Below are positions 1 to 9,661 of a DNA stretch of 64,000 nt, piece after piece. The stretch spans positions 2,108,001-2,172,000 of the forward strand of contig NZ_CP032482.1 in assembly GCF_003600645.1 (NCBI RefSeq), in the 5' to 3' direction. Numbering within the stretch: position 1 is the first letter of the stretch; each line of letters opens with the position of its first letter. Source of the DNA: Yersinia rochesterensis. GTDB lineage: Bacteria; Pseudomonadota; Gammaproteobacteria; Enterobacterales; Enterobacteriaceae. A program made the translations under genes and the position numbers. The notes below the pieces were generated by a model. That model was not told where the DNA came from and ran no database searches. It saw nothing but the letters and a program-made list of their open reading frames with translations.

Positions 1-1281
1 TAAGCTGCGCATATCCAGGTTCACGGTTCCCACTAAACTTAACTGACCATCGACCAGGACACTCTTACTGTGCAGTAAACCGCCCTCAAATTGATAAATC
101 TTAACCCCGGCTTCAAGTAATTCAGAGAAGAAAGCGCGGCTGGCCCAGCGAACCATCATTGAGTCATTATCGCGCGGAACGATAATGCTGACATCGACAC
201 CTCGCTGTGCCGCTGTACAGATGGCGTGCAGTAAATCATCACTTGGCACCAGATAAGGTGTGGTCATGACCAACTGTTTACGTGCTGCATACACGGCGGT
301 CAACAATGCCTGATGAATCATTTCTTCAGGGAAGCCCGGGCCAGAAGCGATAACCTGAATAGTATGGCCGCTCTCTTCTTCGAACGGCATAATATGGTTA
401 TCGGGCGGCGGCGGCAAAATACGTTTGCCGGTCTCAATCTCCCAGTCGCAGGCATAGACGATGCCAATGGTTGTCGCCACTGGGCCTTCCATTCGCGCCA
501 TCATATCAATCCACTGACCGACACCCGCATCTTGTTTGAAGAAACGTGGGTCAACCATATTCATGCTGCCAGTGTAAGCAACATAGTTATCAATCAATAC
601 GACTTTACGATGTTGGCGCAAATCCATTCGGCGCAAAAATACCCGGAAGACATTCACTTTGAGCGCTTCGACTACCTCAATACCAGCATTGCGCATCATG
701 GCCGGATAGGGGGTGCGGAAGAATTGCTGGCTACCGGCTGAATCTAGCATCAGTCGGCAATGGACACCGCGTCGCGCCGCAGCCATCAGGGATTCGGCCA
801 CTTGATCAACTAAGCCGCCCGGTTGCCAGATATAAAAAACCATTTCTATATTATGGCGAGCTAATTCAATATCGCGCACCAATGCTTTTAATGTGTCATC
901 GGTGGTGGTTAATAACTGTAATTGATTTCCTTTAACGCCGCTGATCCCTTGGCGACGTTCGCATAATTGGAATAATGGGGTCGCCACTTCGCTGTTGGAG
1001 CTGGCAAAAATGTGCTGGCAATCTTTCAGTTCACTGAGCCAACGTGCAGTGGAGGGCCACATGGCTTTTGCTCGCTCAGCGCGCCGCTTACCCAGATGAA
1101 GCTCACCAAATGAGAGGTACGCGATTATGCCCACCAAAGGCAGAATATAGATAACAAGCAACCATGCCATAGCCGAAGGAACAGCTCTGCGTTTCATGAG
1201 AATACGCAATGTAACCCCGGCAATAAGCAACCAATAGCCAAAAACTGAGAGCCAACTGATTACGGTGTAAAATGTTGTCAT
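1..1281 (-). CDS. clsA: Cardiolipin synthase A, 3' end cut by window edge
   Basis: Makes cardiolipin from two phosphatidylglycerol molecules at the inner membrane. The frame is open from the ATG at 1281 to base 1 (427 codons). ClsA is about 486 residues, so roughly 59 C-terminal residues lie outside the window. The N-terminus has two hydrophobic segments (residues about 4-24 and 35-56). Both phospholipase-D HKD motifs are visible: HRKVVLID, encoded near 600-625, and HSKSVLVDG, encoded near 65-85. The last residues read NLDMRSL, matching the conserved second HKD block. Divergent from yciY, as in E. coli. The E. coli kch gene, which lies between cls and yciI there, is not seen. Confidence 0.96.
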   Translation of the reverse strand, partial: MTTFYTVISWLSVFGYWLLIAGVTLRILMKRRAVPSAMAWLLVIYILPLVGIIAYLSFGELHLGKRRAERAKAMWPSTARWLSELKDCQHIFASSNSEVATPLFQLCERRQGISGVKGNQLQLLTTTDDTLKALVRDIELARHNIEMVFYIWQPGGLVDQVAESLMAAARRGVHCRLMLDSAGSQQFFRTPYPAMMRNAGIEVVEALKVNVFRVFLRRMDLRQHRKVVLIDNYVAYTGSMNMVDPRFFKQDAGVGQWIDMMARMEGPVATTIGIVYACDWEIETGKRILPPPPDNHIMPFEEESGHTIQVIASGPGFPEEMIHQALLTAVYAARKQLVMTTPYLVPSDDLLHAICTAAQRGVDVSIIVPRDNDSMMVRWASRAFFSELLEAGVKIYQFEGGLLHSKSVLVDGQLSLVGTVNLDMRSL

Positions 1282-1569
1282 AAGGGCGGGAATCCTGTTC
1301 ACAAACGGTCACTAAAGAGTGTACGCACAGTATGGAGAAGACGAAACCTTTAATCAGATATATTATGGATAAAGTCTTTTAAGCTAAAGGACTTGCAAGG
1401 ACAAATAGAGATATAGAGTTAGCGACCTTTGTTCTATCACAATAAAGATTAGATGATTTAGCGCTAAACATGTGTTTTTTCCTCAGTGTACTTTTTTTCT
1501 CGGTGTGACTTGGCTCAAGAGATGAAAAGTTTATAATGGCCCGGTTCTCAGCTTGGAAAGAGTGGCTTC

Positions 1570-1746
1570 ATGAGACGGAGTAAAAATGAGGTAGGCCGTT
1601 GGCGTATGTTGCGGCAACATCAGCGCAGAAGAAATCGCTGGCTTGAAGGTCAATCACGGCGCTATCGCCATATCTATAGTGTTCGGCAACTCCACGAGCA
1701 TCAACATCGTAGAGCACTATTGTTCACTGTGGCTTATGAATGGTGA
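1570..1746 (+). CDS. yciY: Small basic protein YciY
   Basis: A 58-residue ORF beginning MRRSKNEVGRWRM and containing RNRWLEGQSRR. This matches the E. coli small protein YciY (MKRSRTEVGRWRM..., SRWLEGQSRR) encoded next to cls. It is extremely Arg/His-rich and has no signal peptide or membrane segment. A purine-rich stretch (GGAAAGAG) precedes the ATG and a terminator follows. Function is unknown. Confidence 0.8.
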   Translation: MRRSKNEVGRWRMLRQHQRRRNRWLEGQSRRYRHIYSVRQLHEHQHRRALLFTVAYEW

Positions 1747-1763
1747 TTCGCTGTGATGGTAAT

Positions 1764-1799
1764 AAAAACAGTCTCTTTATGAGGCTGTTTTTGTTTTTT
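1764..1799 (+). terminator. Rho-independent terminator after yciY
   Basis: Stem ACAGTCTC / GAGGCTGT (one G-T pair) around a short loop, followed by a T-rich run. It lies 18 bases after the yciY stop. Confidence 0.8.
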
Positions 1800-2354
1800 C
1801 CCGTGTGCAAATCCACAAGATATTTATTTTACGCCGAATAGCACTTGATATAATACACTTTTCATCTCTATTCTATCCCATGATTTTGCTAAAATAATGA
1901 TATTGATAGGATATTTTTGAGAGATACTTTAGGCTTTAAATTTCACTTTTTTGCGCATAAAAACGGCTCCTATCCTAAATTATCAAAATACGATAATTCT
2001 GATGTTCATATTAATAATAAAAGGCGCAAAATAGTCTTTTCGCAGTTTATTTCACATCAGAATGCGTTCGCGCTACTCTATATATTCGGTCGCTTCGTTC
2101 TAATTTTTCAGTTTCAGGGGTGTTACTGTCGGGTTGTTCGAGGCGACCATTCCCTGATGAAATAAATGATTGTGAAATAATAAACATAATAAACATTATG
2201 GTTATCTTGTATTTTCTTATTTATCAATGTGTTATTTAATTTTTTATTTATCCCACTCATTTTCATCATCGTTTTTATTGATCAATAATAAAAAATTTAT
2301 CAATTTTATCAATTGATCAATACTACAGTTCTCATCAAATAAAAGGATTTTACT
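1800..2354. other. AT-rich intergenic region, yciY to EAL gene
   Basis: About 555 bases, very AT-rich, with no convincing gene. An open frame at 1917-2165 lacks a ribosome binding site and resembles no known family. The last 80 bases contain several overlapping TTTATCAATT-type motifs just upstream of the EAL gene, which could hold its promoter or operator. No specific site can be assigned. Confidence 0.5.
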
Positions 2355-3086
2355 GTGGATAGCAGACTAAACATTGCTGTTGATTGCACTTTTATCTGTG
2401 AACCGGTTTACAAACGTGACGGTAAGTTACTTGCAGTAGAGTTATTGAGTCGTTTTACCACAGCCTCTTTTAAATCGCCCATTTATACTGAGCGCTTCTT
2501 ACATCAACTTAATGCTCAGATGAAAGCAAAATTATTGCGTACTCAATTATGTGAAGTAAAAAATCAGCAGCAGTGGTTTACTGAACATCAAATAATACTC
2601 TCAATAAATATAGATTTTGATATGGCAAATGCGGTGTTAAATGATGAAGAAGTCATATTGTTGTTGAGTTCAATGCCTTTTATCCGATTAGAAATAATGG
2701 AATGTTTTCCTAATCTCAGTGATGGCGCTGAGAATGCATTATTGAGTAAGCTGGCTAAACGATATTCTCTCTGGTTGGACGATTTTGGTAGCGGTGATGC
2801 TCACATTGCAGCAGCAGCCAGCGGCTTTTTTGAATGTGTAAAAGTTGATAAGCACTTTTATTGGCAATGGGGTGGGGGGGCCAGCTTTGACAATCTGGTC
2901 GTGAGTTTGCGCAGCCATTGCCAGCATGTGATTATTGAGGGTGTCGAAACTCACCAGCAGTTTAGCCAACTTGCCGATATGGGCATTGATGCCATGCAAG
3001 GTTATTTATTCAGTTCTTGCCCATTAGATGCGGTGAGCTACCTGCCTCTGCAATATGATCATTTTAATATTAGAGAATGCCGTTAG
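2355..3086 (+). CDS. EAL-domain c-di-GMP phosphodiesterase, PdeH/YhjH-like
   Basis: Predicted cytoplasmic enzyme that linearises c-di-GMP to pGpG. The 243 residues are essentially one EAL domain with no sensor region, like E. coli PdeH (YhjH). Expected catalytic residues are present: E29 in AVELL (the EAL signature), N85 in SINID, E113 in RLEIME, D142-D143 in LDDFG, K163 in VKVDK, E195 in EGVE and Q215 in QGYLF. Activity is therefore plausible, unlike degenerate relatives such as YdiV. The start is GTG with AAAGGA upstream. Such enzymes usually shift cells between motility and biofilm. It is a single-gene unit here. Confidence 0.85.
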   Translation: MDSRLNIAVDCTFICEPVYKRDGKLLAVELLSRFTTASFKSPIYTERFLHQLNAQMKAKLLRTQLCEVKNQQQWFTEHQIILSINIDFDMANAVLNDEEVILLLSSMPFIRLEIMECFPNLSDGAENALLSKLAKRYSLWLDDFGSGDAHIAAAASGFFECVKVDKHFYWQWGGGASFDNLVVSLRSHCQHVIIEGVETHQQFSQLADMGIDAMQGYLFSSCPLDAVSYLPLQYDHFNIRECR

Positions 3087-3226
3087 CGGGGCATAAAGTG
3101 GGGGAGAGGAAAGTAAAAATTTATCGATATGACATCAACTTAGGTAAACTTTTGCTGTGAATATCACAGTTATATCATGCGGTTCAGCGGATGATGTAAT
3201 CCCTATTTCAGCAAAGGCTACAGTTA

Positions 3227-3490
3227 ATGTCTCAATATAAATTAGCGAAAACAGTATTCTTCGGGGATTTGAAAATCAGCACGGCGCTGTATAAATATGA
3301 GATTTATTGTGAAGAGTCTGAGCTGATATATCACGCTGCAATTTATTCTGAACAAGTCATTGCTGCCGGCAAACATACTTATTCTGTCTGGGTAAGAAAA
3401 GACCATATGATCCTAAAATCTCCGGCGCATATGTTAGATAAAGCGGTAGATGCCTGTGAAGATCATTGGCTGAAACACTACAAAGTTTAG
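3227..3490 (+). CDS. Hypothetical protein, 87 residues
   Basis: I do not recognise a family. The protein is soluble, with no signal peptide or transmembrane segment. It is aromatic-rich (several Tyr and Trp) with two Cys. The second half looks helical (HMLDKAVDACEDHWLKHY). An AAAGG motif lies about 9 bases before the ATG. It is monocistronic between the EAL gene and a convergent zinc-ribbon gene. Coding support comes from the SD, the complete frame and the absence of a better alternative frame. Confidence 0.6.
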   Translation: MSQYKLAKTVFFGDLKISTALYKYEIYCEESELIYHAAIYSEQVIAAGKHTYSVWVRKDHMILKSPAHMLDKAVDACEDHWLKHYKV

Positions 3491-3566
3491 TCGGTCAGGT
3501 GATGGTGCAATCAAGCTAATACGCCTGGAGCCAGGTGTATGATTCCAATCAAAGTCATCACTAGAG

Positions 3567-3824
3567 TCAATCAAATAACTCTGACAGAAAACTTTTCTTT
3601 TTATAGTGCTTGGGCTTTGAATATCCGTGATGGTCGCGATCACGGTCACTATTTCTTGGCTCAGCATAAGAGGCCGCAGGCGCGCTCTCAGTTGATTTTT
3701 CAATGATTTTATCAAGCTCTCCGCGATCAAGCCAAACACCACGGCAGTTCGGGCAATAATCAATCTCAATGCTTTTACGTTCAGACATAACCAGTTGGGT
3801 ATCTTTGCATACTGGACACTGCAT
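3567..3824 (-). CDS. TFIIB-type zinc-ribbon protein
   Basis: An 85-residue protein starting MQCPVCKD, with CPVC and CPNC pairs 19 residues apart that would bind one Zn, followed by GVWLDRGELDKI, the hallmark of the zf-TFIIB family. The C-terminal half is charged and His/Lys-rich. Start choice: an upstream ATG at 3833 abuts the GGAG (3834-3837) with no spacing, whereas the ATG at 3824 has 9 bases of spacing and starts directly at the zinc ribbon. Role unknown. Confidence 0.82.
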   Translation of the reverse strand: MQCPVCKDTQLVMSERKSIEIDYCPNCRGVWLDRGELDKIIEKSTESAPAASYAEPRNSDRDRDHHGYSKPKHYKKKSFLSELFD

Positions 3825-4049
3825 AGTCTTCATCTCCGCATTTAACAAAATGGCTTATCGTCTCGACATAAGAATCGATACAGAATTAGACATTAATTCT
3901 CTGTAATTATAAGTAAAGTTGATTAAATACATGTAATAACCCGGCAGTGATCGGGAAATTCGAGCCAAAATTTGGCTGGGAATGGTAAGAAATATCGTCT
4001 TTCAAACAGCTGCCGCCATTAGGGGCGCGGCACCTTCATAATCTTTGAT

Positions 4050-4346
4050 TCAAAATACACGTTTATAAGGTTTTACAATAACCGAGTGATATACCCCAGC
4101 GGCAACATAAGGGTCTTGTTCAGCCCAAGCCTCGGCCTCGTGCTGCGATTCAAATTCAGCTATCACTGTAGAACCGGTGAACCCAGCAGCACCAGGATCA
4201 GCACTGTCGATGGCGGGATTAGGGCCCGCCGTCAATAAACGGCCTTGATCTTGTAAGGTCTGTAAGCGCGCCAAATGTGCAGGGCGCACAGACAAGCGCT
4301 TCTCAAGTGAATCAGGGACATCGGTCGCAAAGATTATGTACAGCAT
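4050..4346 (-). CDS. yciI: YciI family protein
   Basis: A 98-residue protein of the YciI ferredoxin-like fold ([13 protein letters not shown]..., [15 protein letters not shown]). The conserved His (HLARLQ) and Asp (DPY) proposed as a catalytic pair in the family are present. E. coli YciI is a small cytoplasmic protein of unknown physiological role. Its position next to tonB and transcribed away from it matches E. coli. Confidence 0.93.
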   Translation of the reverse strand: MLYIIFATDVPDSLEKRLSVRPAHLARLQTLQDQGRLLTAGPNPAIDSADPGAAGFTGSTVIAEFESQHEAEAWAEQDPYVAAGVYHSVIVKPYKRVF

Positions 4347-4594
4347 GTTTCACCTTTTAAATGTATATACTTCAATATGATGATTTGTGTTTAGTGTTCC
4401 ATAACACCATGTTCTATCCATAAATTCAATAATCTGCGTAAAGGGTAGCATCTAAAATTCTCAGATGAATACACTGGCAATTTATAATGAAATAAAATGA
4501 TAACTAAGCGTAAATGGAAAGTGTTATTTGGTAGATATTGCCGTTTAAAGCATCATTTAAAGCTGTTCAGTAAGATTGTTTGCTCATGCTTATT

Positions 4595-4613
4595 GAATAT
4601 GATTGCTATTTGC
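4595..4613 (+). promoter_or_regulatory. Probable Fur box in the tonB promoter
   Basis: GAATATGATTGCTATTTGC matches the Fur 19-mer consensus at 11 of 19 positions by eye. As far as I recall it is nearly identical to the Fur-regulated segment upstream of E. coli tonB. It lies 38 bases before the tonB ATG. Iron-dependent repression of tonB is inferred from the family. Confidence 0.6.
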
Positions 4614-4650
4614 ATTTAAACTTAGCTGCATTAGAGGACACTGAATTATT

Positions 4651-5397
4651 ATGCAGCTAAATAAAATTTTCCTGGGTCGACGGGTTACATGGCCACTTGT
4701 ATTTTCAGTAGGGCTACATGGCAGCGTCATTGCGGCGCTGCTGTATGTATCTGTAGAGCAAATGAATATACAGCCAGAGATAGAAGACGCGCCGCTGGCT
4801 GTCACCATGGTGAATATAGATACCTTCGCGGCACCTCAGCCAGCGGCGGCGGAGCCACAGGCTGAGCCGGAACCTGAACCCGAAGCTGTTGAAGAAGCAC
4901 CGCCAGAGCCGGTACCTGTCCCGCTTCCTGAACCAGTGAAACCGAAACCGAAGCCGAAACCAAAACCGGTGAAAAAAGAAGTTAAAAAGCCAGAAGTGAA
5001 AAAACCGGATGTCAAAAAGACGGTTGCGCCACCGGATGACAAGCCGTTTAAGTCGGATGAACCCGCATTGGTTTCCACTAATGCACCGGTAAAATCTGCA
5101 CCTAAGGCGACGGTGCCGGGGGTATCAACATCGGCCGGGCCAAGAGCACTCAGCAAAGCGAAGCCGAATTATCCTGCTCGGGCACTGGCCTTGGGGATTG
5201 AAGGGCAGGTTAAAGTACAATATGACATTGACGAAGATGGCCGAGTCACCAATGTGCAGATATTGGAAGCAACTCCGCGCAATACCTTTGAGCGCGAAGT
5301 GAAGCAGGTGATGCGCAAATGGCGTTTTGATGGGACGGACAAAAATCGCGTTACCACTATCGTGTTCAAAATTGGTGGCACGACGGAAATGAACTAA
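4651..5397 (+). CDS. tonB: Energy transducer TonB
   Basis: Couples proton motive force, harvested by ExbB-ExbD, to outer-membrane receptors for siderophores and B12. The 248 residues show an N-terminal signal anchor (about 13-33, with the conserved His in SVGLHGSV). A long Pro-rich periplasmic spacer follows, with Glu-Pro repeats then Lys-Pro repeats (about 65-130). The C-terminal domain has [16 protein letters not shown] and the closing IVFKIGG. This is typical TonB architecture and length. Flanked by a Fur-box-like element and a bidirectional terminator. Confidence 0.97.
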   Translation: MQLNKIFLGRRVTWPLVFSVGLHGSVIAALLYVSVEQMNIQPEIEDAPLAVTMVNIDTFAAPQPAAAEPQAEPEPEPEAVEEAPPEPVPVPLPEPVKPKPKPKPKPVKKEVKKPEVKKPDVKKTVAPPDDKPFKSDEPALVSTNAPVKSAPKATVPGVSTSAGPRALSKAKPNYPARALALGIEGQVKVQYDIDEDGRVTNVQILEATPRNTFEREVKQVMRKWRFDGTDKNRVTTIVFKIGGTTEMN

Positions 5398-5433
5398 GCA
5401 GTGATATGGCTGTTTAGCTATCTTCACGCTGCA

Positions 5434-5466
5434 ATAAAAAGGGCCGCTTTATAGCGGCCCTTTTTG
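5434..5466. terminator. Bidirectional terminator between tonB and yciA
   Basis: GGGCCGCT-TTAT-AGCGGCCC is a perfect 8-bp GC-rich stem. A-rich sequence lies on the left and T5 on the right, so it can serve both convergent genes. Confidence 0.9.
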
Positions 5467-5488
5467 CATTTACCGGATAACTTTATGG

Positions 5489-5938
5489 TTATTGCGCCGC
5501 GCCAACTTCAAAATTTCGGCTGCCTTCAGGCAAGGCGCGGGCTTTACCTGCATCATCAACGGCCACATAGGTGAATACCGCTTCAGTGGCCTTATAGCGC
5601 TGTCCAATTGGCTCAGAAGAGACCTTTTTCACCCAGACTTCAATATTAATGGTAATAGAGCTGTGGCCAGACTTAATGCAGCGGGCATAACAACAAACCA
5701 CGTCACCCACGGCAACCGGTTTGAGGAAAGTCATGCCATCAACCCGCACCGTGACGACTCGGCCATGGGCTATCTCTTTAGCTTGAATAGCGCCGCCAAT
5801 GTCCATTTGTGACATCAACCAACCACCGAAAATATCCCCGTTGGCATTGGTATCGGCGGGCATCGCAAGGGTGCGAAGTACCAGCTCACCGTTGGGTAAT
5901 ACCGGTTCACCGCGAGGTGATATTTGTTCTTGGGTCAT
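5489..5938 (-). CDS. yciA: Acyl-CoA thioesterase YciA
   Basis: Hotdog-fold thioesterase hydrolysing a range of acyl-CoAs. The signature NANGDIFGGWLMSQMD, with its catalytic Asp, and GRVVTVRVDGMTF are intact. The protein is 149 residues from the second ATG (5938), which sits 5 bases after AGG. An ATG at 5941 immediately upstream is the alternative. The N-terminus is some 10 residues longer than E. coli YciA. It lies directly downstream of yciB on the same strand with a 19-base gap, so the two are probably co-transcribed. Confidence 0.94.
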   Translation of the reverse strand: MTQEQISPRGEPVLPNGELVLRTLAMPADTNANGDIFGGWLMSQMDIGGAIQAKEIAHGRVVTVRVDGMTFLKPVAVGDVVCCYARCIKSGHSSITINIEVWVKKVSSEPIGQRYKATEAVFTYVAVDDAGKARALPEGSRNFEVGAAQ

Positions 5939-5957
5939 CATTGCCTACTATTTTAAA

Positions 5958-6500
5958 TTATGACTTTTTCTGTTCTTCCGGCATATGTTTGTAGATATAA
6001 ACGCCGCTGATGAGTGTGAATACCAGCGTCAGAGCCGTTAAGCCAAAGACTTTGAAATTGACCCAAATATCTTGTGGTAACCAGAACGCGACATAAATGT
6101 TCAGTAGCCCGCACACCAAGAAGAACACCGCCCAAGACAGGTTCAGTGTCGACCAAACGGTATCGGGCAAGGTCAGTTCTTTGCCAAGCATCCGCTGAAT
6201 CAAGGGCTTTTTCATAAACCACTGGCTGATGAGCAACGCGACGGCGAACAAAACATACAGCACAGTCACTTTCCACTTAATAAATAAGTCACTGTGGAAC
6301 GCCAGCGTCAAGGTACCAAATACCAGCACCATAATGGCGGTGACCAGTGTCATTTTTTCTACCTTGCGGTATTTGACCCAGGTAAAAGCTAGCGCTAACA
6401 ATGTGGCGACAATCAGTGCCCCTGAAGCGACAAAAATGTCATACATTTTGTAGAAAACGAAAAACACGACCAATGGGAGAAAATCTAAAAGTTGCTTCAT
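5958..6500 (-). CDS. yciB: Inner-membrane septation protein YciB (IspA/IspZ)
   Basis: A 180-residue polytopic membrane protein starting [18 protein letters not shown], with about five hydrophobic segments and the conserved [14 protein letters not shown] and LNLSWAVFF motifs of the family. E. coli YciB (179 residues) is an inner-membrane protein affecting envelope integrity and cell division. The length agrees. Co-oriented with yciA downstream. Confidence 0.94.
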   Translation of the reverse strand: MKQLLDFLPLVVFFVFYKMYDIFVASGALIVATLLALAFTWVKYRKVEKMTLVTAIMVLVFGTLTLAFHSDLFIKWKVTVLYVLFAVALLISQWFMKKPLIQRMLGKELTLPDTVWSTLNLSWAVFFLVCGLLNIYVAFWLPQDIWVNFKVFGLTALTLVFTLISGVYIYKHMPEEQKKS

Positions 6501-6730
6501 GAATCAATCCATCATTTATACACCGCCTGACTATACCGGATTCAGTGAGGTGAGGGTACCTGCGACAAAACACTATTATCCTTAATTATCTGCTGGAATG
6601 CGCGCTCTGCCAGCGGAATTTGCAGAAACTTACGATAAACACATAACAGATTTGGTCTGTATATTGCTAGTCAGATACTAACCCAGCATTATAAGTGATA
6701 GATATTGGGTTAAAGTTTGGTGGAGTTACT

Positions 6731-8485
6731 ATGCAGAGAAAATCACTCCGGTATTGGATGCCGGGTTTGACCCAATTAATGGCTTATGAACGCGAATGGC
6801 TCAAGCCAGATATGAGAGCCGGGTTGTCGGTGGCGGCAGTGGCATTACCCATCGCCATCGCCTATGCGGAATTGACCGGTGTTAGTGCCGCCGTCGGCTT
6901 GTATTCTTGTATTTTGCCAATGATTGCTTATGCATTCTTTGGTTCATCGCGGCAATTGATTGTCGGGCCGGATGCAGCAACCTGCGCGGTAATAGCCGCG
7001 GTGGTTGCCCCATTGGCGGCGGGGAATAGCGAGGTTCACTGGCAGCTTACCATCATGATGACTCTGATGATGGGGACATGGTGCTTGGTGGCTAGCCGCT
7101 TCAAGTTGGGGGCGTTAGCGGATTTATTATCGCGGCCGATACTGACCGGCTTACTCAATGGGGTGGCGATCACCATTATTGTTGATCAATTAGGCAAAGT
7201 TTTTGGTTTTATGACCCGCCCGCCTCAATTGATCGAGCGGGTTTTGGCACTGCCGTATAATTTGGTTAACAGCCATTTACCTACTGTCGCGATTTCACTA
7301 CTGACTTTTGTGGTGCTGTATGGCGTCAAGTGGTTACGGCCAAATTGGCCCGCGCCTTTGTTGGCGATTGTCATGGCGACCTTTGTCTCTTGGGCTGCCA
7401 ATATGCAGCAATTTGGTGTTGGGGTGGTAGGGGGCTTTGAAGGCGGTTTGCCGATGGTGCATTGGCCTGATTTCCAGCCGGGTCTGTTACGTGACATGGT
7501 GATCCCGGCACTCAACCTCGCGGTAGTCAGCTTTGTCAGTATGATGCTCACGGCCCGCAGTTTTGCAGCGAAAAATGGTTATGAAGTCGATGCGGATGTC
7601 GAGCTGCGCGCGCTCGGTGTCACCAACATTGTTTCTGCTTTGTCTCAGGGTTTTGCCATCAGTGGAGCCAGCACCCGCACTGCGGTGAATGATGCCAATA
7701 ATGGTAAAAGCCAGTTGGTGTCCATTATTGCCGCATTGGTTATCGCCATGGTATTGCTGTTTTTAACTCGCCCACTGCAATATATTCCGATAGCCGCACT
7801 GGGCGTGGTGCTGATTTATGCCGCCTGGTCTTTGCTCGGATTTAGGAGCTTATGGCAATTACGCAAACGTAATACGCAAGCTTTCTATTTGGCGATTTTT
7901 ACTTTCGTCAGCGTGGTATTGGTCGGTGTTATCAGTGGCATTGGTTTGGCGGTATTGTTGGGGTTATTACAATTCTTGCGCACCGTTTTCCGCCCGACAG
8001 AGCAGTTATTGGGGGTGAATGCTGATGGCATGATCCATTCAATGCGCAGTGGAAATGGCATTAAACCCGTACCCGGCGTGATGATTTACCGTTTTAACTC
8101 GCCACTGACGTATTTCAACGTCGCCTATTTTAAACGGCGCATTCTGAATTTGGTCGACAGCACGCCACATCCAGCCAATTGGGTGGTGATTGATGCGGTT
8201 GCCAGCTTTACCTATGCGGATATCAGTGTGTTGGCGGCTATTGATGAGCTTAAGCGCGACTTAAAACAGCGCAATATTAAGCTGATATTGGCCGGGCGGC
8301 GCACTGAGTTGACGCGCTGGTTCCGGATTAATCGGCTGAAAAGTCATGATGATGACCTGATTTTGGTGCCCGATCTCTATTTAGCTCTCAAGCTGATTCA
8401 GAGTAAACAGCGGGTGGCAGAGAGACAAGAGCCGGAAACTGAACCGGAAATCAGTACAACAGCAAATGTATTGAATCCTGAATAA
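6731..8485 (+). CDS. SulP-family inorganic anion permease with STAS domain
   Basis: Predicted secondary transporter for sulfate, bicarbonate or another small anion. The 584 residues hold an N-terminal SulP transmembrane domain of many hydrophobic helices (about 20-420), with AELTGVSAAVGLYS, GPDAATCAVIAA and SGASTRTAVNDANNGKSQ. A C-terminal STAS domain follows (about 445-550). Start: GGAG lies 7 bases before the ATG at 6731; an upstream in-frame GTG at 6695 has no SD. It differs clearly from E. coli DauA. It interrupts the yciB-yciC adjacency seen in E. coli. The substrate cannot be read from sequence. Confidence 0.9.
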   Translation: MQRKSLRYWMPGLTQLMAYEREWLKPDMRAGLSVAAVALPIAIAYAELTGVSAAVGLYSCILPMIAYAFFGSSRQLIVGPDAATCAVIAAVVAPLAAGNSEVHWQLTIMMTLMMGTWCLVASRFKLGALADLLSRPILTGLLNGVAITIIVDQLGKVFGFMTRPPQLIERVLALPYNLVNSHLPTVAISLLTFVVLYGVKWLRPNWPAPLLAIVMATFVSWAANMQQFGVGVVGGFEGGLPMVHWPDFQPGLLRDMVIPALNLAVVSFVSMMLTARSFAAKNGYEVDADVELRALGVTNIVSALSQGFAISGASTRTAVNDANNGKSQLVSIIAALVIAMVLLFLTRPLQYIPIAALGVVLIYAAWSLLGFRSLWQLRKRNTQAFYLAIFTFVSVVLVGVISGIGLAVLLGLLQFLRTVFRPTEQLLGVNADGMIHSMRSGNGIKPVPGVMIYRFNSPLTYFNVAYFKRRILNLVDSTPHPANWVVIDAVASFTYADISVLAAIDELKRDLKQRNIKLILAGRRTELTRWFRINRLKSHDDDLILVPDLYLALKLIQSKQRVAERQEPETEPEISTTANVLNPE

Positions 8486-8486
8486 C

Positions 8487-8512
8487 AAAAAGGGCCGTAA
8501 TGGCCCTTTTCT
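8487..8512 (+). terminator. Terminator after the SulP permease
   Basis: AAAAGGGCC and GGCCCTTTT flank a short loop directly after the stop codon. It is followed by convergent yciC and is probably bidirectional. Confidence 0.85.
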
Positions 8513-8532
8513 GATTTTATCGGCACTGATGC

Positions 8533-9300
8533 TTATACGGCAACATCCGTTGGACGCAATAACATATATAAGCGGAACAGATACACCAGCAGTAATGCAG
8601 AAACCAGATTACTCAGTGAAGCTAAAACGACACTGGCAATTGGCGTCGGCAACACCGTCAGGTGATTGACCAAATACAGTAAAATTAGTTTAGCCGCTAT
8701 CCACAGCATCATTGCCGGAATAATCAACCGCACATTGGCAAATGCCAATTTAGTGCTGGCTTTCATGGCGGCAAAAACGCCTATTTTTTCTGTCGTGACG
8801 ATAGCAGGTGACAGGGAAAGTGCGACAGCAATGATGATACCCGGCACGATAAACAGGGTTATTCCCAACTGAATCAACAAGGTGCCGATGAACATCAGCA
8901 GCAGTAGGCGGGGTAAAATAGGCAGGGAGATGCCAATTGCCTGCAATGCGCTAACACGACGGCCTTGAGAAACCATAGAAATCAGCGTCAGCATGCCACC
9001 GACTAATAATACGTTACCGATTAATGCAGAAAAAGTTGCCGCCGCTGACACTTTGAGCAGCACAATCTGTTGCTCCGGTGTGAGCTGCGCCACTAATTCT
9101 GTAATGCTGAGATTGCCTGATGACGCGAAATCACTTTCTGTAGAACTTAAACTACTCAATTGTTCAGTATCAGGGATAAATGCCTGATTTAACATGACGG
9201 TAATGAACGCAGTCAGCAGCGCCAGCAACAGAATGGCGGGTAGCTGATTGCGTAGAAAGTTAAAACTGTCACGGTATAAAGTGTTAGCCGTGATAGGCAT
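8533..9300 (-). CDS. yciC: UPF0259 membrane protein YciC
   Basis: A 255-residue polytopic inner-membrane protein starting [19 protein letters not shown], with about six hydrophobic segments. It matches E. coli YciC (247 residues), a YciB partner of unclear function. Start: AGGAGC lies 6 bases before the ATG at 9300. The frame stays open for another 28 codons upstream but without an SD. A Ser/Thr/Asp-rich loop follows the first helix. Confidence 0.92.
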   Translation of the reverse strand: MPITANTLYRDSFNFLRNQLPAILLLALLTAFITVMLNQAFIPDTEQLSSLSSTESDFASSGNLSITELVAQLTPEQQIVLLKVSAAATFSALIGNVLLVGGMLTLISMVSQGRRVSALQAIGISLPILPRLLLLMFIGTLLIQLGITLFIVPGIIIAVALSLSPAIVTTEKIGVFAAMKASTKLAFANVRLIIPAMMLWIAAKLILLYLVNHLTVLPTPIASVVLASLSNLVSALLLVYLFRLYMLLRPTDVAV

Positions 9301-9503
9301 GAAAGCTCCTTGGGATGAAAAAATAGCGCTTAGCCGATGATTATACCTTGTTATGGCGCGCTGTGGGATCCCGTCATTGGTCAACGGCGGATTTCTTCTA
9401 CTCTCATTATCTGGATGTTATCAACAGGTAAGGGTGGCAAGCATGACCACTGTTGTCTTTTTTAGCCATGGTTCTGAGCACAATTTGATGTAAACAGCCA
9501 TTT

Positions 9504-9517
9504 ATGATCCAGATCAA
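9504..9517 (+). promoter_or_regulatory. Candidate FNR box upstream of ompW
   Basis: ATGAT-CCAG-ATCAA matches the FNR consensus TTGAT-N4-ATCAA at 9 of 10 defined positions. It lies about 145 bases upstream of ompW. E. coli ompW is activated by FNR without oxygen, so the site makes sense, but spacing to a -10 element was not established. Confidence 0.55.
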
Positions 9518-9612
9518 TTTCAATGTTATTAAGGAATTAAATAACCCTACTTAATTTAGGATTTATTCAAGTTGTTACGAAAGATGTGATCTCGATTGGA
9601 TCATGAATACTT

Positions 9613-9651
9613 ATTTGTAGGTATATTCTGTTCGCGAATATACCTACAAAT
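9613..9651 (+). promoter_or_regulatory. Perfect 16-bp inverted repeat in the ompW leader
   Basis: ATTTGTAGGTATATTC (9613-9628), a 7-base loop, then its exact reverse complement (9636-9651). The right arm ends 10 bases before the ompW ATG, directly beside the GGAATGGA that must act as ribosome binding site. In RNA it would fold into a stable hairpin next to the SD; in DNA it is a dyad that could bind a regulator. A 5-codon ORF (9603-9620) ends inside the left arm. Confidence 0.85.
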
Positions 9652-9661
9652 GGAATGGATA

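Noticed and set aside
313..741. Plus-strand ORF of 142 codons inside clsA
   Set aside because: Antisense shadow of a well-supported gene; no SD and no family resemblance.
1917..2165. 82-codon ORF in the region after yciY
   Set aside because: TTG start without an SD, composition of non-coding AT-rich DNA, no recognisable motif.
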